Shown piece after piece: positions 1 to 6,657 of a DNA stretch of 7,149 nucleotides. The position numbers were made by a program, and so were the translations under genes. How positions within the stretch are numbered: position 1 is the first letter of the stretch; each line of letters begins with the position of its first letter. This DNA is from Moraxellaceae bacterium UBA2032 (lineage in GTDB: Bacteria; Pseudomonadota; Gammaproteobacteria; Pseudomonadales; Moraxellaceae). The stretch spans positions 1,444-8,592 of the forward strand of contig DDBM01000265.1 in NCBI GenBank assembly GCA_002333125.1, given 5' to 3'. Under the pieces are notes generated by a model, which was not told the origin of the DNA, did not search any database, and worked only from the letters and a program-made list of their open reading frames with translations.

Positions 1-2298
1 ATGAAAAATTTGTGCAGGCGTTGTTGGGGTACAAACTTGCATATTGTTTTCGGCGCAAAGCTGCAAAAAGCGTTCTAAACGTGCCGAAGAATGCTCTGGC
101 CCTTGCCCTTCAAAACCATGCGGTAATAACATGGTTAAACCACAAACACGCTCCCACTTAGTTTCGCCACTCGAAATAAATTGGTCAATCACTACTTGTG
201 CACCATTGGCGAAATCACCAAATTGGGCTTCCCACACAATTAAGGAGTTGGGATACGTTGTAGCATAGCCATACTCGAATGCTAACACTGCTTCTTCTGA
301 CAACAAAGAGTCATATAAGGCAAAACGATGTGCTGAAGGTCTAATAGTATGTAATGGTGTATAAGCAGTAGCATCTTTTTGATTATGCAATACCGCATGA
401 CGATGTGAGAACGTACCACGTCCAACGTCTTGACCTGTTAGGCGTACTAAAAAATCTTCTTCTAACAAGGTGGCATACGCCATCACTTCGGCAGCACCCC
501 AGTTTAACTCCATATTGCCTGACCACATTTGTACACGGTCATCCAATACTTTTTGTACTTGACGTTGTATGACAAAACCATCGGGCAAGGCTTGCATTTT
601 TGCGGCTAAGGCATTAATTTTTTCGAGACTAACGCCTGTATCCCAATCATCTTGTACGGCATGACCTAAATAGGGAGTCCAATCTATATGAACCGCTGTA
701 TTAGGCTCGCGCACCAAAGATTTAACCACATGCTGACCATTCTCTAAGGCTTGGCGATACTCTTCAACCATCGCTTCGGCGGCAGCACGCGTTAAGACAT
801 TCTCAGAAACCAATTTATCGGCATATAAGGTGCGTGTTGTTGGCAACTTAGTAATGATTTGATACATCAAGGGTTGAGTTGATGAGGGCTCATCTGCTTC
901 GTTATGACCACGACGGCGATAACACATCAAGTCAATTACCACATCTTTTTTAAACTCCATACGGAAGTCTAAGGCCAGTTGAGTAATAAATAACACCGAT
1001 TCTGGATCATCACCATTGACATGAAAAATCGGTGCTTGCACCATTTTAGCCACGTCGGTGCAATACTCAGTCGAACGCGCATCTTCACGCTTACTGGTCG
1101 TAAAACCCACTTGATTATTAATGATGATATGAATCGTGCCGCCAATCGTATAGCCACGCGTTTGTGACATTTGAAAGGTTTCCATGACCACACCTTGACC
1201 TGCAAAAGCAGCATCACCATGTACAATCACAGGAATAACTGATTTGCCGCCAATATCATCACGGCGTACTTGACGGGCACGTACTGAACCTTCAACCACA
1301 GGAGAAACAATTTCTAAGTGGGACGGATTAAATGCTAGGGCTAAATGTAACTCGCCACCAGCAGTCATTACATTAGACGAGTAACCTTGATGGTATTTAA
1401 CATCACCCGAACCGTATTTATTAAAGGTTTTACCTTCAAACTCATCAAATAAATCAGCAGGATTTTTACCCATGCTATTAACAAGCAAATTTAGACGACC
1501 ACGATGCGCCATACCAATAACGATTTCTTTAGTGCCTTGGCTGCCTGCGCGTTGAATGATTTCATCGACTAAAGGAATAAAACTTTCGCCACCTTCTAAA
1601 CCAAAACGTTTTGCGCCAACATATTTATTGCCTAAATACTTTTCTAAGCCTTCGGCAGCTGTGAGTCGTTCTAAAATATGTGTTTTTGTTTCTAAAGAAA
1701 AATTAGGGTTGCCGCGCATACCCTCTAAACGACTTTGAATCCAACGCTTTTCGGCAGTATCAACGATGTGCATATATTCCACACCAACAGACGCACAGTA
1801 AATGGCCTCCATCGCATTGACCATTTCGCCCAAGGTTGCTTCAGGCTTGCCAATGGCTAAATTACCTGTTTGGAATACTGTATCAAAATCGGCACGTGAT
1901 AGGCCATGTGCTGCCAGTTCTAAATCAGGCACATGATCACGTTGCATTAAGCTTAATGGGTCTAATTTGGCTTTTTGATGACCACGATTACGATACGCTG
2001 CAATTAATTGTAATACACCAACTTGACGCTTTTCGTGTTCGGTACTAACGCTACTTACCGTCATCGGCTGTACACGGGTACTATTGCGCGCTAAGAGTAA
2101 AAACTGCTCACGCACATTTTTGTGCGGCATATCGTGTTGAATGCCATTGTGTGCTGGCAATTTTGCAAAATAAGCACGCCACTCTTCAGATACTGACTCA
2201 GGGGACGTTAAATATTGCTCGTAAATATCTTCTATATAGCTTGCATTCTCAGCTGAAAGCTGGGACGAGCTTTGCTGCTGTATTAAACCATTCTGCAT
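1..2298 (-). CDS. sucA: 2-oxoglutarate dehydrogenase E1 component (partial, C-terminus off the left edge)
   Basis: This is the thiamine-diphosphate-dependent E1 subunit that decarboxylates 2-oxoglutarate and hands the succinyl group to the E2 lipoyl domain (SucB) in the cytoplasmic 2-oxoglutarate dehydrogenase complex. An open frame of 766 codons runs without a stop from ATG at 2298 to base 1. E. coli SucA is about 933 residues, so roughly 170 C-terminal residues lie outside. Visible landmarks: an N-terminal E2-binding-like stretch (SYIEDIYEQYL, then EEWRAYF); GMAHRGRLN at residues 262-270; the ThDP/Mg site with GDAAFAGQG from 361 and NNQ at 394-396; YRRRGHNEADEP at 460-471; WEAQFGDFANGAQ; and GFEGQGPEHSSARLE near 724-738. 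The start is supported by AAGAGAG seven bases upstream. The gene follows sdhB in the same direction, but a terminator and a long spacer intervene, so it probably has its own promoter. sucB would be expected beyond the left edge. Identification is very secure. Confidence 0.98.
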   Translation of the reverse strand, partial: MQNGLIQQQSSSQLSAENASYIEDIYEQYLTSPESVSEEWRAYFAKLPAHNGIQHDMPHKNVREQFLLLARNSTRVQPMTVSSVSTEHEKRQVGVLQLIAAYRNRGHQKAKLDPLSLMQRDHVPDLELAAHGLSRADFDTVFQTGNLAIGKPEATLGEMVNAMEAIYCASVGVEYMHIVDTAEKRWIQSRLEGMRGNPNFSLETKTHILERLTAAEGLEKYLGNKYVGAKRFGLEGGESFIPLVDEIIQRAGSQGTKEIVIGMAHRGRLNLLVNSMGKNPADLFDEFEGKTFNKYGSGDVKYHQGYSSNVMTAGGELHLALAFNPSHLEIVSPVVEGSVRARQVRRDDIGGKSVIPVIVHGDAAFAGQGVVMETFQMSQTRGYTIGGTIHIIINNQVGFTTSKREDARSTEYCTDVAKMVQAPIFHVNGDDPESVLFITQLALDFRMEFKKDVVIDLMCYRRRGHNEADEPSSTQPLMYQIITKLPTTRTLYADKLVSENVLTRAAAEAMVEEYRQALENGQHVVKSLVREPNTAVHIDWTPYLGHAVQDDWDTGVSLEKINALAAKMQALPDGFVIQRQVQKVLDDRVQMWSGNMELNWGAAEVMAYATLLEEDFLVRLTGQDVGRGTFSHRHAVLHNQKDATAYTPLHTIRPSAHRFALYDSLLSEEAVLAFEYGYATTYPNSLIVWEAQFGDFANGAQVVIDQFISSGETKWERVCGLTMLLPHGFEGQGPEHSSARLERFLQLCAENNMQVCTPTTPAQIFH

Positions 2299-2647
2299 GC
2301 TGAATCTCTCTTGCAAATATAGTCTGCACAACTATTTCGCTTTTTCCTTCATCATACGATACACAAACGACTGGGTAAGCCATTTGCAGCCACAGTCGCA
2401 CCAGATGTTTTAGGGCAGACCTTTTTATTACTTAAACATAAACGATACTTATATTTAAGCCATCATACTAAGCTTTTATTTTTAAATCGCCCACCGTTAA
2501 TCCAAAAAAGTGTTACTTTTCAAATTAAAGCGTAAGCACCACACCATAATTTACCATTTGTGCAATCTGCTCTTATATAAGAACCAAGATGCAAATAAAT
2601 GGGGCATCATCGCGCAAGCACCAATAAGGCGCGTAAGACGCACTAAA

Positions 2648-2667
2648 AGAATACACCACTGTATTCT
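2648..2667. repeat. perfect 20-bp palindrome (8-bp arms, 4-base centre)
   Basis: AGAATACA, then CCAC, then TGTATTCT: the two 8-base arms are exact reverse complements. It lies about 350 bases upstream of the sucA start in the sdhB-sucA spacer. As RNA it would form an 8-bp stem with a 4-base loop, but only two of the eight pairs are G-C and only a short T run follows on the minus strand, so it makes a poor terminator. A dimeric regulator operator is an alternative. A second, weaker inverted repeat follows directly: TCTGC and CTA at 2669-2679 can pair with TAG and GCAGA at 2682-2689, with a three-base bulge. The function is unknown. Confidence 0.55.
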
Positions 2668-2866
2668 ATCTGCTACCTACATAGGCAGAGACTAAGCAAA
2701 AAAAGACAGGAAATAAAGAGACAAGTGCGACTAAATGACGCTTTTCTTGACCTACCGACATTAGCAGGGTTTTGAAGGGTTAAAACTTAGTCAAATTAGA
2801 GTACTAGCTCAAATCACGCCCTCAATTCTCGCACAAAATATACAATAATCATGCCAATTTACTAGC

Positions 2867-2909
2867 AAAAAAAAATCCCCCTGCTTAAACAATCAGCAGA
2901 GGGATTTTT
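2867..2909 (-). terminator. rho-independent terminator of the sdhCDAB operon
   Basis: Arms at 2871-2885 and 2895-2909 form a 15-bp stem around a 9-base loop, 25 bases after the sdhB stop codon. Read on the minus strand, the stem has a G/C-rich upper half and runs into nine consecutive T (complement of 2867-2875), which is the classic intrinsic-terminator layout. The one non-Watson-Crick position is a U-G wobble in minus-strand RNA but a C-A mismatch in plus-strand RNA, so the structure favours minus-strand transcription. It should end most sdh transcripts before sucA. Confidence 0.9.
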
Positions 2910-2934
2910 ATAGTTGTTATTTCACACCTTATCT

Positions 2935-3642
2935 TTAAGTGGCCTGCTCTATTAACATATTACGAATATGACCAATGGCTTTAGTTGGATTTAAACCCTT
3001 AGGACATACGCTAACGCAGTTCATAATGCCACGGCAACGGAACACGCTAAATGGGTCATCTAAATTCGCCAAGCGTTGTTCGGTTTGTGTATCACGAGTA
3101 TCTACTAAAAAGCGATAGGCTTGAATTAATGCCGATGGGCCTAAGAACTTTTCTGGATTCCACCAAAACGACGGACAGCTTGTAGAACAGCAAGCACACA
3201 AAATACACTCATACAAACCATCGAGTTTTTCACGGTCTTCAGGTGACTGTAAACGCTCTTTGGCTGGTGGCGGTGTATCATTGATAACATAGGGCTGTAC
3301 TTTTTCGTATTGATTGTAAAACATGCTCATGTCTACAACCAAATCACGAATAATTGGCAAACCCGGTAAAGGACGAATGACAATCTTTTTAGGCAAGTCG
3401 TGCATGTTAATTAAACAGGCTAAACCATTTTTGCCATTGACATTCATACCATCTGAGCCACAAATACCCTCACGGCATGACCGACGAAAACTTAAGGTTT
3501 CGTCCATCTTCTTGAGCTTTAACAAGGCATCAAGCAACATACGCTCGTTACCTTCTAATTGCAGCTCGTAAGTTTGCATATAAGGGGCGTTATCTTTATC
3601 GGGATTATAACGCATGACTTCAAAAATACGCATCTCGCTCAT
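2935..3642 (-). CDS. sdhB: succinate dehydrogenase iron-sulfur subunit
   Basis: This subunit carries electrons from the SdhA flavin to the membrane quinone site through [2Fe-2S], [4Fe-4S] and [3Fe-4S] clusters in respiratory complex II. At 235 residues it matches the family (E. coli 238). The N-terminal ferredoxin domain has the [2Fe-2S] ligands C56, C61, D64 and C76, including the aspartate in place of a cysteine as in E. coli. The C-terminal domain has C146, C149, C152 and C213 for the [4Fe-4S] cluster and C156, C203 and C209 for the [3Fe-4S] cluster. The tryptophan pair W160-W161 next to the quinone pocket is present. The ATG start follows sdhA by 12 bases, with GGGAG as ribosome binding site inside that gap, so the two are translated from one message. 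It is the last gene of the operon, and a terminator follows its stop by 25 bases. Nothing is missing or unusual. Confidence 0.99.
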   Translation of the reverse strand: MSEMRIFEVMRYNPDKDNAPYMQTYELQLEGNERMLLDALLKLKKMDETLSFRRSCREGICGSDGMNVNGKNGLACLINMHDLPKKIVIRPLPGLPIIRDLVVDMSMFYNQYEKVQPYVINDTPPPAKERLQSPEDREKLDGLYECILCACCSTSCPSFWWNPEKFLGPSALIQAYRFLVDTRDTQTEQRLANLDDPFSVFRCRGIMNCVSVCPKGLNPTKAIGHIRNMLIEQAT

Positions 3643-3654
3643 TATTTCTCTCCC

Positions 3655-5424
3655 TTAGAATGTACGCGGTTTTGGCGGTACAGTGTCTGCTGTTAAGGGA
3701 ATCATCTTGACGGGTTTATAATCAAGACGGTTATTTTCTTTGTACCACAAAGTATGTTTCATCCAGTTGGTATCATCACGCTCTGGATAATCATTATGAG
3801 CGTGTGCGCCACGACTTTCTGGACGTGCTGCTGCAGAAATAATCGTTGCTTTTGCCACTTCGACGAGGTTGTACACTTCTAAAGCTTCAATACGTGCCGT
3901 ATTAAAAACTTGAGATTTATCTTTAAGATAAAGGTTATCTAAGCGTTTTTCTAACTCAAGTACCTTTTTAACGCCTTCGTCTAATAGAGCTTGAGTACGG
4001 AACACGCCTGCGTGTGTTTGCATAATTTTACGTAAGTCATTGGCAACATCTTGTGCATATTCGCCCGACGTAGAATCATCTAACTTTTTAACACGTGCTA
4101 AGGTGAAATCTAAAACTTCTTTAGATAAAGGCTTAAATTCATTTGGCTCACGACGGATAGTATCAATAATATGATCACCTGCCGCTTTACCAAACACAAT
4201 TAAGTCTAACAAAGAGTTAGTACCTAAACGGTTAGCACCATGCACACTCACACAAGAACATTCACCAATGGCGTACAAACCTTTAACAACGGTGTTGGGG
4301 TTGCCATCTTTAGGCACAACCACTTGACCGTTAATATTGGTTGGAATACCACCCATTTGATAATGGATTGTTGGCACAACAGGAATAGGCTCTTTAGTAC
4401 AGTCTACGTTAGCAAACTTTTTGCCAATCTCATACACAGACGGCAAGCGTTTCATAATCGTTTCTACACCCAAGTGGGTTAAGTCTAAAACGACATAATC
4501 ACCATTAGGCCCACAACCACGCCCTTCTTTGATTTCTTGATCCATAGAACGAGAAACGAAGTCACGCGGCGCTAAGTCTTTTAGGTTGGGCGCATAACGC
4601 TCCATAAAGCGTTCGCCGTCTTTATTACGCAGCAAACCACCTTCACCACGACACCCTTCGGTTAACAACACGCCCGCACCTGCAACGCCTGTGGGGTGAA
4701 ATTGCCAAAACTCCATGTCTTCTAAAGGAATGCCTGCACGTGCTGCCATGCCTAAACCATCGCCTGTATTAATAAAGGCATTGGTAGAAGCGGCATAAAT
4801 ACGACCTGCACCACCTGTAGCAAACAAAGTACATTTGGCTTGAAATACGGCTGTTTCGCCTGTTTCTAAGTCAATCGCGGTAACACCTAATACATCACCC
4901 GCTTCATCACGGATTAAATCTAAAGCAATCCATTCTACAAAGAACTTGGTTTTGGCTTGTAAGTTTTGTTGATACAAGGTGTGCAATAAAGCATGACCTG
5001 TACGGTCAGCCGCCGCACAAGCGCGCTCAATGGGCTTTTCGCCATAGTTAGCGGTATGACCACCAAAAGGACGCTGATAAATGGTGCCATCTGCGTTACG
5101 GTCAAACGGCATACCCATGTGTTCTAATTCATAAACTACTTTAGGTGCTTCACGACACATAAACTCAATCGCGTCTTGGTCACCTAAATAGTCAGAACCT
5201 TTAATGGTATCAAAGAAGTGATAATGCCAGTTATCATCACCCATATTACCTAAAGAAGCACCAATACCGCCTTGAGCCGCTACCGTATGCGAACGGGTTG
5301 GAAACACTTTGGTTAACACCGCAACTTTTAAACCTGCACGAGCTAACTGTAAAGAAGCGCGCATACCAGAGCCGCCACCACCTACAATTACCGCATCAAA
5401 ATTTAGGGTACGAATATTCGCCAT
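3655..5424 (-). CDS. sdhA: succinate dehydrogenase flavoprotein subunit
   Basis: This is the catalytic subunit that oxidises succinate to fumarate on a covalently bound FAD, on the cytoplasmic face of complex II. It is 589 residues long (E. coli 588). The Rossmann FAD motif GGGGSGMRA is at 15-23. H46 in PTRSHTVAAQGG is the histidine that links covalently to FAD. Substrate-site residues are present: H243 (FHPTG), T255-E256 (LLTEGCRGEGG), R287, H354 (PTIHYQMGG) and R399 (HGANRLGTNS, 395-404). The C-terminus DYPERDDTNWMKHTLWY followed by a proline/threonine-rich tail is typical of the proteobacterial type. The ATG start lies 2 bases after the sdhD stop, with a GTGGGG-type ribosome binding site inside the end of sdhD, suggesting coupled translation. 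Covalent flavinylation normally needs the SdhE assembly factor, which is not in this window. Confidence 0.99.
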   Translation of the reverse strand: MANIRTLNFDAVIVGGGGSGMRASLQLARAGLKVAVLTKVFPTRSHTVAAQGGIGASLGNMGDDNWHYHFFDTIKGSDYLGDQDAIEFMCREAPKVVYELEHMGMPFDRNADGTIYQRPFGGHTANYGEKPIERACAAADRTGHALLHTLYQQNLQAKTKFFVEWIALDLIRDEAGDVLGVTAIDLETGETAVFQAKCTLFATGGAGRIYAASTNAFINTGDGLGMAARAGIPLEDMEFWQFHPTGVAGAGVLLTEGCRGEGGLLRNKDGERFMERYAPNLKDLAPRDFVSRSMDQEIKEGRGCGPNGDYVVLDLTHLGVETIMKRLPSVYEIGKKFANVDCTKEPIPVVPTIHYQMGGIPTNINGQVVVPKDGNPNTVVKGLYAIGECSCVSVHGANRLGTNSLLDLIVFGKAAGDHIIDTIRREPNEFKPLSKEVLDFTLARVKKLDDSTSGEYAQDVANDLRKIMQTHAGVFRTQALLDEGVKKVLELEKRLDNLYLKDKSQVFNTARIEALEVYNLVEVAKATIISAAARPESRGAHAHNDYPERDDTNWMKHTLWYKENNRLDYKPVKMIPLTADTVPPKPRTF

Positions 5425-5426
5425 GC

Positions 5427-5792
5427 TTAATTACCCCACAAAATCATAACGCCCCAAATAACATAGACAAAAATTGCTAATGCCATGCCAATTTGAACGA
5501 TAAAACGTAAAAAGTTTGCACTCGCACCCATTTGACGAGTGGTCATATAGTCGGTTGTGATTGTCCACAATCCAACCCATGAGTGAGCTGCTAACGACAA
5601 CAACGCTAATAAACTAAAAATACGCATTGTGGTGCAGGTCATAAAACTATGCCAAGCGTCATAGTTGACTTCGCTTGTACACAATAACCAACCCACAATA
5701 ACTACAAAATAAACCGCTAAAATAACAGCACTGACACGCTGAGCAATCCAATCACTCGTGCCTGAACGACTAAAACTGGTTGCACTTTTCAT
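5427..5792 (-). CDS. sdhD: succinate dehydrogenase membrane anchor subunit D
   Basis: This small hydrophobic subunit, with SdhC, anchors SdhAB to the inner membrane and forms the quinone pocket and the b-type haem site. It has 121 residues (E. coli 115) and three predicted membrane helices at about 17-37, 57-79 and 93-117. The family signature is clear: H70 in the helix-II stretch AHSWVGLW, followed by TDY with D81 and Y82, which match E. coli H71, D82 and Y83. The tyrosine is a known quinone-site residue in E. coli. The C-terminus VYVIWGVMILWGN resembles E. coli VYVIYGFVVVWGV. The ATG start overlaps the sdhC stop in the sequence ATGA, giving a 4-base overlap and likely translational coupling. 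The stop is 2 bases before sdhA. Confidence 0.97.
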   Translation of the reverse strand: MKSATSFSRSGTSDWIAQRVSAVILAVYFVVIVGWLLCTSEVNYDAWHSFMTCTTMRIFSLLALLSLAAHSWVGLWTITTDYMTTRQMGASANFLRFIVQIGMALAIFVYVIWGVMILWGN

Positions 5793-6181
5793 AACACCAC
5801 CCAGAAAAAGGCTAAAGCGATAACTACCGCAGCAACCGCAATCGTGACAGTTGCCATGGTACGACCACTTTGCAATTCTTCAGCAACACCAAAATCCATC
5901 AGAAGATGTTTGATGCCTGCAAAAAAATGATAAATCAAGCCTGCAAGAGCCACAAAAACGACAAAACGTCCCATAAAAGCACCAAAGACGCTTTCTTTAA
6001 TGGCATCAAAGGATTCTTGGGAGGCTAATGAATTTTGTAAAATATAAAGAAGTACGGGAATCAACAAGAACACGATAATTCCTGAAATACGATGTAAAAT
6101 TGAAGCGATCGCAACAGGCGACTTCATATTTACTTCAAGAACCATACCTAAGGGCAAGTTGACAGGTCTATTGCTTTTCAC
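5789..6181 (-). CDS. sdhC: succinate dehydrogenase cytochrome b556 subunit C (GTG start)
   Basis: This is the cytochrome b subunit of complex II. It contributes a haem ligand and much of the quinone site and, with SdhD, anchors SdhAB in the inner membrane. From the GTG at 6181 it is 130 residues (E. coli 129). RPVNL near the N-terminus and SILHRISG at 27-34 supply the quinone-site S27 and R31, the same numbers as in E. coli. H85 in IYHFFAGIKHLLMDFG matches the E. coli haem ligand H84. Three membrane helices are apparent at about 31-50, 65-90 and 108-130. I chose GTG at 6181 because AGGG lies 8 bases upstream and the length fits. The longer frame opens with TTG at 6211 and has no ribosome binding site. 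The first ATG within the frame (residue 13 here) would cut off the conserved RPVNL. It is the first gene of the operon. Confidence 0.95.
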   Translation of the reverse strand: MKSNRPVNLPLGMVLEVNMKSPVAIASILHRISGIIVFLLIPVLLYILQNSLASQESFDAIKESVFGAFMGRFVVFVALAGLIYHFFAGIKHLLMDFGVAEELQSGRTMATVTIAVAAVVIALAFFWVVL

Positions 6182-6189
6182 GGCGGGCA

Positions 6190-6193
6190 CCCT
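6190..6193 (-). promoter_or_regulatory. ribosome binding site fixing the sdhC start
   Basis: AGGG on the minus strand lies 8 bases before the GTG codon at 6181. It would overlap or abut the alternative GTG at 6190 and lies downstream of the TTG at 6211, so it supports only the 6181 start. Confidence 0.6.
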
Positions 6194-6259
6194 GTGTAAT
6201 TTAAGGCTCAAAATAAGCGAGCGGAATTAAAGGGAAGAATAATCAACCATACACTAACC

Positions 6260-6288
6260 ACTATACTTATTGATAGCATCAAAAATAA
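6260..6288 (-). promoter_or_regulatory. possible second sdhC promoter with an internal palindrome
   Basis: On the minus strand a -10-like TATAGT (6265-6260, 5 of 6 to consensus) lies 17 bases from a poor -35, TTATTT (6288-6283, only the first two T match). Transcription would start near 6253, leaving a leader of about 70 bases. The 17-base spacer contains the palindrome TTGAT-N3-ATCAA, where a bound protein would block or remodel polymerase. This is weak as a promoter on its own. Confidence 0.25.
6270..6282. repeat. palindrome TTGAT-AGC-ATCAA
   Basis: Two 5-base arms, exact reverse complements, around a 3-base centre. The same arms and spacing recur at 6638-6650. It resembles an FNR/Anr box (TTGAT-N4-ATCAA) but is one base too short in the centre. 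Its location is the sdhC leader, or the spacer of the weak second promoter. It may be an operator for a dimeric regulator; the regulator is unknown. Confidence 0.45.
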
Positions 6289-6354
6289 CGGGCAAAATGC
6301 GGCTGGCTGTATTCGACAAAGTGGCTGCGTTGCCAAAATTGTGGATGGCGCGAA

Positions 6355-6383
6355 ATTATAGACACCTTAGCGCAAGATTACAA
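6355..6383 (-). promoter_or_regulatory. main sigma70-type promoter of sdhCDAB
   Basis: On the minus strand the -35 is TTGTAA (6383-6378, 4 of 6 to consensus) and the -10 is a perfect TATAAT (6360-6355), with an optimal 17-base spacer. Transcription should start near 6348, giving a leader of about 165 bases before the GTG start of sdhC. Such a leader could be a target for post-transcriptional control, as known for sdhC messages in enterics, but I see no specific small-RNA site. The spacer contains CTAAGGTGT, which recurs at 6678-6686. Confidence 0.6.
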
Positions 6384-6484
6384 ACAAGATACACTTTGCC
6401 ACAAAAATAGCTCAAAATACAGGCAGTCATTTCCAATACAGCAATTTCAACATAAAGCAAGCCGCTTGTAAGCACTACATTGCA

Positions 6485-6570
6485 TTGACAAAACTGCCAT
6501 ACACTTTAAGCTAGCGCGGTTTTGACTTTCTGCTGTTTAAATTTGTGATGTTTACTTTAATAGGTATGCT
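6485..6570 (+). promoter_or_regulatory. candidate gltA promoter region
   Basis: Two plus-strand matches lie here. TTGACA (perfect -35, 6485-6490) is 16 bases from TAAGCT (6507-6512, 3 of 6, keeping the important T, A and final T). TTGTGA (6543-6548, 4 of 6) is 16 bases from TATGCT (6565-6570, 4 of 6). Both would give a long gltA leader of roughly 300-355 bases. No better pair was found nearer the gene, so the true promoter may be activator-dependent or elsewhere in 6485-6860. Confidence 0.3.
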
Positions 6571-6637
6571 TTTTGCCTTAGACTTAAACCTTAATAGGCA
6601 CAAAACTTGCAACAAACACAAATGAAAGTCACCTTAA

Positions 6638-6650
6638 TTGATTAAATCAA
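6638..6650. repeat. palindrome TTGAT-TAA-ATCAA
   Basis: This is the second copy of the TTGAT-N3-ATCAA architecture, about 225 bases upstream of gltA. Arms are identical to those at 6270-6282, while the 3-base centre differs. The right half also forms part of an IHF consensus match (6645-6657), so the two readings compete or overlap. Confidence 0.45.
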
Positions 6651-6657
6651 AGACTTA
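6645..6657 (+). promoter_or_regulatory. possible IHF binding site
   Basis: AATCAA-AGAC-TTA matches the IHF core consensus WATCAA-N4-TTR at every defined position, within an AT-rich tract. IHF bends DNA sharply and would fit a long divergent control region. The consensus is short enough to occur by chance. Confidence 0.35.

Larger units (their letters stand above)
2299..2934. other. intergenic spacer between sdhB and sucA, no supported gene
   Basis: These 636 AT-rich bases separate two genes transcribed in the same (minus) direction. The sdhB-proximal end holds a strong terminator hairpin and the middle holds a perfect 20-bp palindrome, both listed separately. I found no tRNA-like or rRNA-like sequence and no open frame with a ribosome binding site and protein-like composition. 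Minus-strand -10-like hexamers TATGAT occur at about 2460-2465 and 2351-2356, but neither has a recognisable -35 at 16-18 bases, so I do not name a sucA promoter. Because the sdh terminator lies upstream, the sucA promoter most likely lies within 2313-2866. Confidence 0.7.

Noticed and set aside
969..1226. 85-codon minus-strand open frame, and shorter plus-strand frames at 44-268, 1556-1738 and 1836-2048
   Set aside because: They lie entirely inside sucA in other frames, with no ribosome binding site and no recognisable protein. The sucA frame itself is unmistakable.
2249..2383. 44-residue minus-strand open frame overlapping the sucA start out of frame
   Set aside because: No ribosome binding site precedes its ATG at 2383, and its overlap with sucA is explained by chance. 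A leader peptide cannot be excluded but is unsupported.
2351..2465. TATGAT hexamers as sucA -10 elements
   Set aside because: Neither copy has a -35 with more than about three matches at 16-18 bases, so the evidence is too thin to place the promoter.
2510..2695. 61-codon plus-strand open frame in the sdhB-sucA spacer starting at GTG
   Set aside because: It has a weak start and no Shine-Dalgarno, its low-complexity peptide resembles translated AT-rich noncoding DNA, and it runs across the palindrome.
3323..5480. Plus-strand open frames at 3323-3571, 4240-4482 and 5298-5480
   Set aside because: They are antisense shadows of sdhB and sdhA (the last also runs past the sdhA start into sdhD), with no family resemblance and no initiation signals.
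6270..6282. Calling this a true FNR/Anr box
   Set aside because: The consensus needs four central bases (TTGAT-N4-ATCAA), and this site and its twin at 6638 have three. I report them as palindromes only.
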